DNA of 6,277 bases from positions 1 through 6,277 of the forward strand of contig CAMFQI010000081.1 in assembly GCA_945980015.1 (NCBI GenBank). The letters run 5' to 3'. The DNA comes from an uncultured Eubacterium sp. Lineage in GTDB: Bacteria > Bacillota > Clostridia > Oscillospirales > Acutalibacteraceae. The stretch's first letter is position 1, and each line of letters opens with the position of its first letter. This document shows positions 1-5,392 of the stretch, in pieces. The notes beneath the pieces were generated by a model. It was given only the letters and a program-made list of their open reading frames with translations. It ran no database searches and was not told the DNA's origin. The translations under genes were made by a program, and so were the position numbers.

Positions 1-49
1 ATCTACACATAAGCCTTCGTCGGCAGCGTCAGATGTGTATAAGAGACAG
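1..49 (+). other. Illumina Nextera i5 adapter remnant (artefact)
   Basis: This is library-construction sequence, not genome. Bases 1-8 (ATCTACAC) match the end of the P5 flow-cell oligo. Bases 9-16 (ATAAGCCT) occupy the 8-nt i5 index slot and differ by one base from the Nextera S508 index as I recall it (CTAAGCCT). Bases 17-30 (TCGTCGGCAGCGTC) are the Nextera read 1 adapter, and 31-49 (AGATGTGTATAAGAGACAG) are the Tn5 mosaic end. Natural sequence starts at about base 50. The adapter places a contig end here, so whatever lay upstream of the first gene is missing. It also creates a false ATG at position 33 whose translation begins MCIRDR, a common contaminant signature in predicted proteins. 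Confidence 0.98.
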
Positions 50-548
50 GTATATGCATTTTGCTCCGCCCTACAAAAATGCCGGCGCATTGTCAAAAAT
101 CGGGCTTGAGCATCCTATTTACTTTGCAATATGGGGAGTGCTTACATATTTTGCGCTTGCGCTTGCATTAGGGATTGCCTACAAAAAATATACAGGTACA
201 AGGGCTTACATACCGCTTTTGGTTATTTCGGGAATCGGTATGGCGTTGACCTTAACAAATGACTTTGATTTTGACAAAAAGATGCAATATTATCTGCATT
301 GCACCGGCTCGCTGATGTTTTCGGCAGTTACGGGAATAACGGTATTTTTACTGTTTTTGCTATGCTTCAAAAAAGGCGTTATGTTCAAAGCATTTACCGT
401 AGCGTCGGGAATGATTTTAATAGGCGATCTTGTTTGTCTTTTGATATTTAAGGAAACAGGGCTTATTGAAGCGCTTCCGATATTTGCGGGCTACATAATG
501 CTTTCTGCTGTTAATTTAAGGAGAGAAAAAATTGAGACTACACGATAA
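50..548 (+). CDS. Multi-pass membrane protein of unknown function, 5' end uncertain or truncated
   Basis: I do not recognise the family. The reading frame is open from the adapter junction to a TAA at 546-548. The first natural in-frame ATG is at 54, which would give 164 residues, but the upstream bases needed to show a ribosome binding site have been replaced by adapter. The protein may therefore be longer at its N-terminus. The start at position 33 is adapter-derived and false. Counting from the ATG at 54, hydrophobic stretches lie at about residues 22-43, 52-68, 85-105, 112-133 and 138-153, which suggests five membrane segments joined by short charged loops and ending in a basic tail (LRREKIETTR). 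No catalytic motif is visible. The 3' end overlaps the decarboxylase-family gene by 17 nt, so the two are probably co-transcribed. A role as a transporter or as an accessory to that enzyme is possible, but nothing in the sequence shows it. Confidence 0.75.
518..524 (+). promoter_or_regulatory. Ribosome binding site fixing a TTG start
   Basis: AAGGAGA lies 7 nt upstream of the TTG at 532, inside the end of the preceding membrane-protein gene. The next in-frame ATG downstream falls within the conserved HMPGHKR motif and is too late to be the start. The site therefore supports TTG initiation and translational coupling between the overlapping genes. Confidence 0.85.
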
Positions 549-1848
549 ACTATCAACGCTTGACAAATATCCGTTTCATATGCCGGGTCACAAAAGAAAC
601 GAAAAATTCGGCATTACGGGAAGCGAGATAGACATAACGGAGATTGACGGCTTTGATAATCTGCACGCACCTTGCGGCGTTATTGCAGACATAGAAAGCC
701 GTCTTAAAGGAATATACAAAAGCAAGCGTTCATTCATAAGCGTAAACGGTTCTACTGCAGGAATATTGGCGGGAATACACGCAGTTTGCAACAAGGGTGA
801 CACGGTTATCGTTGCAAAAAACTGTCACAAAAGCGTATTTAACGCCTGTATGCTTCTTGAATTAAAAATAAAATACATCGAGCCTGAATTTGACTACACC
901 AACGGCTATTATACAAGCATTTCGCAAAGAACGGTTGACGAGGCGTTGAAGGACGTTGAAAACGCAAGGGCGTTAATAATTACATCACCGACATACGAGG
1001 GATTCATAAGCAGAATAAAATGCGACATACCGATAATTACGGACGCCGCTCACGGTGCGCATCTGGGACTAGGCTACTTTCCGGAATATCCGAAAAGCGA
1101 TATAGTTATTTCCTCGCTTCACAAGACGTTGCCGAGCCTTACTCAAACGGCGGTAGTAAACGTTTACAACGAAAAATACATAAACGGTGTTAAGCGGTAT
1201 ATGGACATTTTTCAAACAACATCTCCGAGCTATGTGCTGATGAACAGTATTGATTTATGCTGTGAGTACATAGAAAACAATCCTCTTGAATTCGGTCTGT
1301 TTTATGAAAGGCTTTGCGATTTAAGGCTTGTGGAAACGAATAATTTGAGAATACAGTACACCGATGATATTTCAAAAATTGTTTTATCCTGTGCAAACAC
1401 GGACATAAGCGGCGTTGAGCTTGCAGAAAAATTCAGAAAAGAATACAATATTGAGCCTGAATACGCAAGCGAAAGATACGTACTTTTTATGGCGACTGTC
1501 GGCGACACGCAGGAGGGCTTAGCTTCATTGAAGGCGGCAATAGAGAAAATTGACGAGGAATTACTATCAAACTATTGCGAAATCTTAAAAAAGCCGCCGG
1601 TTACAAGCGACATTACTCAAATATGCATATCAAACGAATATGAAGCGTGTAATTTAAGCGACAGCATCGGTAAAATAAGCAACGAATTTGTTTTTGCATA
1701 CCCGCCGGGAATACCGATAATTGCGCCGAATGAAGTGATTAGCCGTAATGCCGTTGAATATATAAGCCTTGCAGACAAAAAGGGTGTAAACATATTGTCG
1801 GACAGTGGCGAAGTTCCGAATAAAATATTGACAAAAAAAGCATTATAA
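532..1848 (+). CDS. Orn/Lys/Arg decarboxylase family protein (fold-type I PLP enzyme), short form
   Basis: This 438-residue protein belongs to the PLP-dependent family of lysine, ornithine and arginine decarboxylases. Family members remove the carboxyl group from basic amino acids to give polyamines or their precursors. Visible motifs, in order: HMPGHKR (16-22), TEIDGFDNLHAP (36-47), the phosphate-binding-type NGST (72-75), KNCHKSVFNA (96-105), DAAHGAH (171-177; D171 is the likely PLP ring-nitrogen ligand), and SSLHKTLPSLTQT (194-206), where K198 is the predicted Schiff-base lysine. Near the C-terminus YPPGIPIIAPNE (390-401) matches the family's usual YPPGIP..PGE, with Asn in place of Gly. 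It is much shorter than the inducible enterobacterial enzymes (over 700 residues) and lacks their N-terminal wing domain. It resembles the short Firmicute type such as Bacillus YaaO. Substrate cannot be assigned from sequence. Initiation is at TTG, supported by an AAGGAGA site 7 nt upstream. The last codons contain the -35 box of the next gene's promoter. Confidence 0.92.
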   Translation: MRLHDKLSTLDKYPFHMPGHKRNEKFGITGSEIDITEIDGFDNLHAPCGVIADIESRLKGIYKSKRSFISVNGSTAGILAGIHAVCNKGDTVIVAKNCHKSVFNACMLLELKIKYIEPEFDYTNGYYTSISQRTVDEALKDVENARALIITSPTYEGFISRIKCDIPIITDAAHGAHLGLGYFPEYPKSDIVISSLHKTLPSLTQTAVVNVYNEKYINGVKRYMDIFQTTSPSYVLMNSIDLCCEYIENNPLEFGLFYERLCDLRLVETNNLRIQYTDDISKIVLSCANTDISGVELAEKFRKEYNIEPEYASERYVLFMATVGDTQEGLASLKAAIEKIDEELLSNYCEILKKPPVTSDITQICISNEYEACNLSDSIGKISNEFVFAYPPGIPIIAPNEVISRNAVEYISLADKKGVNILSDSGEVPNKILTKKAL

Positions 1849-1856
1849 TTTATAAT
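1828..1856 (+). promoter_or_regulatory. Perfect-consensus sigma-A promoter for scfA
   Basis: TTGACA at 1828-1833 and TATAAT at 1851-1856 are separated by exactly 17 bp, the consensus for a housekeeping (sigma-A/sigma-70) promoter. Transcription would begin near 1863, giving a leader of about 27 nt before the scfA start codon. The -35 box lies within the last Leu-Thr codons of the decarboxylase gene, and the stop codon of that gene falls in the spacer. The -10 region is also part of a small AT palindrome (ATTATA-ATT-TATAAT, 1842-1856). A promoter this close to consensus suggests strong, largely constitutive expression of the peptide. That level is inferred from sequence only. Confidence 0.85.
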
Positions 1857-1889
1857 AGCATAGAAATAAATTTTAACGAGGTGTTTGAT

Positions 1890-2036
1890 ATGAAGAGAAT
1901 CAATACTTTAAGCTCAAGAAATCTTTGCGAGTCTGCTAAAAAGGGCGGCTGCGGTGAGTGTCAGACTTCATGCCAATCTGCATCAAAGACATCCTGCTCT
2001 GTAGCTAACCAGAAGTGCGAACAGCTCAAGAAGTAA
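1890..2036 (+). CDS. scfA: SCIFF family six-cysteine ranthipeptide precursor
   Basis: This 48-residue peptide is the ribosomal precursor of a thioether-bridged natural product of the SCIFF ('six cysteines in forty-five residues') family. The adjacent radical SAM enzyme is expected to modify it. It starts MKRINTLSSRNL, a leader-like segment with the family's Lys-x-Ile-x-Thr-Leu pattern. It continues into a core from about residue 19 that contains GGCGECQTSC (19-28), KTSC (33-36) and NQKC (40-43). The six cysteines are C13, C21, C24, C28, C36 and C43. Compared with the family pattern I recall (QSACKTSCT), residue 32 is Ser instead of Cys and residue 37 is Ser instead of Thr, while C13 is extra. 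A GAGGTG ribosome binding site at 1878-1883 lies 6 nt before the ATG, and a consensus promoter lies just upstream. A hairpin in the 77-nt gap separates it from scfB. The mature product's role is unsettled; signalling has been suggested for ranthipeptides in some clostridia. Confidence 0.95.
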   Translation: MKRINTLSSRNLCESAKKGGCGECQTSCQSASKTSCSVANQKCEQLKK

Positions 2037-2053
2037 AATAGGCAAAGCTGATT

Positions 2054-2092
2054 ACAGACTACGGCGGCGTTATGATGCTGCCGTTTTTCTGT
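2054..2092 (+). terminator. Intercistronic hairpin with T-run (probable partial terminator) between scfA and scfB
   Basis: ACGGCGGC (2061-2068) pairs with GCTGCCGT (2077-2084), forming 8 bp with one G-U around an 8-nt loop. A T-run at 2084-2088 follows immediately. ACAGA (2054-2058) and TCTGT (2088-2092) could extend the stem across a small internal loop, which would occlude part of the T-run. The T-run is short (TTTTTCTGT), so read-through is likely. I infer an attenuator that lets many transcripts end after scfA while some continue into scfB, giving more precursor than enzyme, as is common in RiPP operons. I see no separate scfB promoter in the gap, which fits partial rather than full termination. 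An mRNA-stabilising role for the scfA 3' end is an alternative or additional function. Confidence 0.75.
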
Positions 2093-2101
2093 GTGACGGA
2101 T

Positions 2102-2106
2102 AAGGA
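2102..2106 (+). promoter_or_regulatory. Ribosome binding site fixing the scfB start
   Basis: AAGGA lies 7 nt upstream of the ATG at 2114. This favours 2114 over the in-frame ATGs at 2072 and 2075, which sit in the loop of the upstream hairpin and have no comparable site. Confidence 0.8.
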
Positions 2107-2113
2107 AAAAACG

Positions 2114-3508
2114 ATGATACACGCATACAAGATGAACGGCTATAATATCATTATCGACCAAAACAGCGGTTGTGTTCACAGCGTTGACGAGGTTGCTTAT
2201 GATATTATTACACGATATGAAAACGAAGACAAAGAAAGTATAAAGAAATACATACTTGAAAAATACTGCGACTTTGACGACGTAACCGAAGAGGATATTG
2301 AGGGGTGCTTTGAGGATATTGAAGAGCTCAAGGAACAAGGCAAGCTATTCAGCGAGGACATATTCGAGCCGACTGCCGACGAATTCAAAAAAAGACAGGG
2401 CGTAATAAAGGCAATATGCCTTCACGTTGCACACGGCTGCAATCTCAACTGTGAATACTGCTTTGCGGGCAAGGGTGAATACGGCGGTGCCGACAAGGGA
2501 CTGATGAGCCTTGAGGTCGGAAAAAGAGCGCTTGATTTTTTGATTGAGCAAAGCGGAAACAGAAAAAATCTTGAGGTTGACTTTTTCGGCGGCGAGCCGC
2601 TTCTCAACTGGGAGGTTTGTAAGGAGCTTGTCAGATACGGCAGAGAAAAGGAAAAGCAGTTCGGAAAGAATTTTCGCTTTACCCTAACAACGAACGGCGT
2701 TTTGGTTGATGACGAGGTTATTGATTTTTGCAACAGAGAAATGAGCAATGTCGTACTTTCTCTTGACGGAAGGCAGAGCGTTCACGACAGACTTCGCAAG
2801 ACGCCAAACGGAAAAGGAAGCTACGAGCTTATAGTTGACAAATTCAAAAAATTTGCCGACAGCAGAGGTCAGAAGGACTATTATATGAGAGGTACATACA
2901 CTCATTTTAATACCGATTTTTCAAAGGATTTAATACATATGGCTGACCTCGGCTTTAAGGAATTATCGGTTGAACCTGTTGTTTGCTCACCCGACGAGCC
3001 TTGGGCGTTAAAGGAAAGCGACTTACCCTTACTCAAAGAGCAGTACCAAATTCTTGCTGACGAAATGCTCAAAAGGTACAGAAAGGGCAACGGCTTTACA
3101 TTCTATCACTATATGATAGACCTTGATCACGGTCCTTGCGTTGTAAAGCGAATAAGCGGTTGCGGAGTAGGAACGGAATATATGGCGGTAACGCCGAGCG
3201 GAGACCTATTCCCCTGTCATCAGTTTGTCGGCGACGATAATTTCAAATTAGGAAACATTTATGACGGAGTGACAAATCCGAGCGTTTTAGAGCAGTTCAA
3301 AAAATGCAACATCTACTCACATAAGGAATGTAAGGACTGCTTTGCAAAAATGTATTGTTCGGGCGGTTGTGCGGCTAACGCATACCACACAACAGGGAGT
3401 GTTAACGGCGTTTACGAATTCGGCTGTGAGCTTCACAGAAAGCGAATTGAATGTGCAATTATGCTCAAGGTTGCCGAAGCCGAGGAAAATCTAAATATTG
3501 AATATTAA
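2114..3508 (+). CDS. scfB: Radical SAM/SPASM SCIFF peptide maturase (thioether-forming)
   Basis: This 464-residue enzyme is expected to install a sulfur-to-carbon thioether link in the SCIFF peptide encoded just upstream. It would use S-adenosylmethionine and 4Fe-4S clusters in the cytoplasm. Residues 1 to about 85 look like the PqqD-type peptide-recognition (RRE) domain, with the family's NSG.VH.VDEVAYD pattern at 17-30. The radical SAM CX3CX2C motif is C109, C113 and C116, and GGEP is at 159-162. The SPASM region has all seven ligand cysteines: CX12GX4C (C350, G363, C368), CX2CX5CX3C (C406, C409, C415, C419) and a final C438. Known relatives are CteB and Tte1186. The start is set at ATG 2114 because MIHAYKMNGY matches the family N-terminus and an AAGGA site lies 7 nt upstream. 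An in-frame ATG at 2072 lies in the hairpin loop. Transcription probably comes from the scfA promoter by read-through. Length and motifs are complete, with no sign of decay. Confidence 0.96.
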   Translation: MIHAYKMNGYNIIIDQNSGCVHSVDEVAYDIITRYENEDKESIKKYILEKYCDFDDVTEEDIEGCFEDIEELKEQGKLFSEDIFEPTADEFKKRQGVIKAICLHVAHGCNLNCEYCFAGKGEYGGADKGLMSLEVGKRALDFLIEQSGNRKNLEVDFFGGEPLLNWEVCKELVRYGREKEKQFGKNFRFTLTTNGVLVDDEVIDFCNREMSNVVLSLDGRQSVHDRLRKTPNGKGSYELIVDKFKKFADSRGQKDYYMRGTYTHFNTDFSKDLIHMADLGFKELSVEPVVCSPDEPWALKESDLPLLKEQYQILADEMLKRYRKGNGFTFYHYMIDLDHGPCVVKRISGCGVGTEYMAVTPSGDLFPCHQFVGDDNFKLGNIYDGVTNPSVLEQFKKCNIYSHKECKDCFAKMYCSGGCAANAYHTTGSVNGVYEFGCELHRKRIECAIMLKVAEAEENLNIEY

Positions 3509-3510
3509 GA

Positions 3511-3545
3511 AAAAACGACTTGCCGAATTTTGACAAGTCGTTTTT
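3511..3545. terminator. Bidirectional intrinsic terminator between scfB and lepA
   Basis: AAAAACGACTTG (3511-3522) and CAAGTCGTTTTT (3534-3545) form a perfect 12-bp stem around an 11-nt loop. Reading plus, the stem ends in a T-run just after the scfB stop. Reading minus, the mirrored A-run becomes a U-run just after the lepA stop (3557). One element can therefore end both converging transcripts, and the whole intergenic gap is only 48 nt. Confidence 0.93.
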
Positions 3546-3556
3546 GTTATACAAGT

Positions 3557-5377
3557 TTAGTTTTCGTCGTCGGAGGAAAGGCGAAGCACGGCAAGGAATG
3601 CCTCCTGCGGAACCTCGACAGAGCCGAAGCGACGCATACGCTTTTTGCCCTCCTTTTGCTTTTCAAGAAGCTTCTTCTTTCGGGTAACGTCACCGCCGTA
3701 GCATTTTGCAAGAACGTCCTTACGAAGCGCCTTAACTGTTTCACGTGCGATAACCTTTCCGCCGATTGCAACCTGTATGGGAATTTCAAACAGGTGTCGG
3801 GGGATATATTTTTTGAGTTGCTCGGCAATTCGTCTTGCACGCTGATACGCCTTTTCCTTGTGAATAATAAACGAAAGTGCGTCGATAATATCGCCGTTTA
3901 GAAGAACATCAACCTTTACCAAATCACTCTTGCGATAGTCCTTCATTTCGTAATCAAAGGAAGCGTAGCCCCTCGTTCTCGACTTCAATGCATCAAAGAA
4001 ATCATAAATGATTTCATTAAGCGGAAGCTCATAATGAATATCGACTCTCTCGGGTGTGATGTAGTCCATATTCTTAAATATTCCTCGCTTATCCTGGCAC
4101 ATATCCATAACGGTGCCGACAAATTCGCTCGGAACATATATATGAGCATCGGCAAACGGCTCCTCGCAATAGTCAATATTTGCAGGGTCGGGATAATTAG
4201 TCGGGTTATCAATTTCAACCATAGTACCGTCTGTCAAATGAATTTTATAAACAACGGACGGAACGGTTGCAATAAGGTCGAGATTATATTCTCTATCAAG
4301 TCTTTCCTGGATAATCTCCAAGTGAAGCAGTCCTAAAAATCCGCATCTAAAACCGAAGCCGAGTGCCGAAGATGTTTCGGGCTCATACGAGAGTGAAGCG
4401 TCATTTAGCTGAAGCTTTTCAAGAGCGTCACGAAGAACCTCGTAGTCCGAGCCGTCGGCAGGATAAAGACCGCAATAAACCATGGGATTCACCTTGCGGT
4501 AGCCGGGCAATGCCTCGGTTGCAGGATTTTCGGCAGTAGTAACGGTGTCGCCTACGTGAGCGTCGCCGACCGTTTTTATTGAAGCGGTGATATAGCCAAC
4601 CTCACCTGCGGTAAGCTCCGTTGCTTTTTCCATAGAGGTTGCACGCATATAGCCTACTTCTACAACAGTAAATTCTGCGCCGGTTGACATAATCCGCATT
4701 GTGTCGCCTGCCTTAATCTTGCCCTGCATAATGCGAACATAAACGATAACGCCGCGATACGAGTCGTAAATACTATCGAAAATAAGAGCCTTAAGCGGCT
4801 TATTATCATCGGCAACAGGCGGCTTAATCTCGTTTACTATATATTCCAAAACAGCCTCGACATTCTCGCCTGTTTTAGCGGAAATGCGAGGAGCGTCCAT
4901 ACAGGGTATTCCGATAATATCCTCAACCTCAGCACAGACTCTTTCAGGGTCGGCGGCAGGAAGGTCAATCTTATTTATCACCGGCAAAATATCGAGATCG
5001 TGGTCAAGCGCAAGATAGGTATTTGCAAGCGTTTGCGCTTCAACGCCCTGCGAAGCGTCAACGATAAGCAGTGCACCCTCGCAAGCGGCAAGTGAACGGG
5101 AAACCTCATAGTTAAAGTCCACGTGACCGGGAGTGTCAATGAGATTAAAAATATATTCCTCGCCGTTTTTTGCCTTATAATTCAGTTTTACGGCGTGAGC
5201 CTTAATAGTAATTCCACGCTCACGCTCTAAGTCCATATCATCCAAAATCTGCTCTTGCATCTGTCGTTGCTCAACAGAGCTTGTAAGCTCCAAAAGTCTG
5301 TCGGCAAGCGTTGATTTGCCGTGGTCGATATGGGCAATTATTGAAAAATTACGAATATTGTTCTTGTTTACAGACAA
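3557..5377 (-). CDS. lepA: Elongation factor 4 (LepA), translational GTPase
   Basis: This 606-residue protein is full length for EF4, a ribosome-bound GTPase proposed to back-translocate or rescue stalled ribosomes and to help initiation or 30S biogenesis. G motifs are intact: G1 AHIDHGKST (15-23), G2 GITIK (55-59), G3 DTPGH (81-85), G4 NKID (135-138) and G5 SAK (166-168). The EF4-specific C-terminal domain is present: [20 protein letters not shown] falls at about 560-579 and is followed by a conserved [13 protein letters not shown] segment. It lacks the EF-G domain IV, as expected. The start is TTG at 5375-5377. The N-terminus ([20 protein letters not shown]) aligns with the family, the next Met is residue 40 (after the P-loop), and a GGAGGA site lies just upstream. 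It follows the nucleotidyltransferase-like gene by 15 nt and probably shares its transcript. Any operon promoter lies outside the window. It converges on scfB. Confidence 0.98.
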   Translation of the reverse strand: MSVNKNNIRNFSIIAHIDHGKSTLADRLLELTSSVEQRQMQEQILDDMDLERERGITIKAHAVKLNYKAKNGEEYIFNLIDTPGHVDFNYEVSRSLAACEGALLIVDASQGVEAQTLANTYLALDHDLDILPVINKIDLPAADPERVCAEVEDIIGIPCMDAPRISAKTGENVEAVLEYIVNEIKPPVADDNKPLKALIFDSIYDSYRGVIVYVRIMQGKIKAGDTMRIMSTGAEFTVVEVGYMRATSMEKATELTAGEVGYITASIKTVGDAHVGDTVTTAENPATEALPGYRKVNPMVYCGLYPADGSDYEVLRDALEKLQLNDASLSYEPETSSALGFGFRCGFLGLLHLEIIQERLDREYNLDLIATVPSVVYKIHLTDGTMVEIDNPTNYPDPANIDYCEEPFADAHIYVPSEFVGTVMDMCQDKRGIFKNMDYITPERVDIHYELPLNEIIYDFFDALKSRTRGYASFDYEMKDYRKSDLVKVDVLLNGDIIDALSFIIHKEKAYQRARRIAEQLKKYIPRHLFEIPIQVAIGGKVIARETVKALRKDVLAKCYGGDVTRKKKLLEKQKEGKKRMRRFGSVEVPQEAFLAVLRLSSDDEN

Positions 5378-5384
5378 AAATCAG

Positions 5385-5390
5385 TCCTCC
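5385..5390 (-). promoter_or_regulatory. Strong ribosome binding site fixing the lepA TTG start
   Basis: On the minus strand GGAGGA (5390 to 5385) lies 7 nt before the TTG at 5377 and occupies most of the 15-nt gap after the upstream gene. It explains how a full-length LepA can be made from a non-ATG start. Confidence 0.9.
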
Positions 5391-5392
5391 GT

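Noticed and set aside
33..53. ATG at 33 as the start of the first gene
   Set aside because: The ATG and the following codons lie in the Nextera mosaic end. The resulting MCIRDR residues are an artefact.
1844..1849. First TATAAT as the -10 box for the TTGACA at 1828
   Set aside because: The spacer would be only 10 bp. The second TATAAT at 1851-1856 gives 17 bp.
2037..2113. Riboswitch or second promoter in the scfA-scfB gap
   Set aside because: Apart from the hairpin and the ribosome binding site, 77 nt is too short for common riboswitch folds, and I see no paired -35/-10 boxes.
1961..2338. Minus-strand open frame of 125 residues across scfA and the scfB start
   Set aside because: It lies opposite two well-supported genes and a hairpin, has no recognisable motif, and is best explained as a shadow.
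2422..2748. Minus-strand open frame of 108 residues opposite the radical SAM core
   Set aside because: It is antisense to the conserved CX3CX2C and GGEP region of scfB, is low-complexity and Ser-rich, and has no independent support.
3530..3901. Plus-strand open frame of 123 residues opposite the lepA 3' end
   Set aside because: It begins inside the bidirectional terminator and is antisense to the conserved LepA C-terminal domain. It resembles no known protein.
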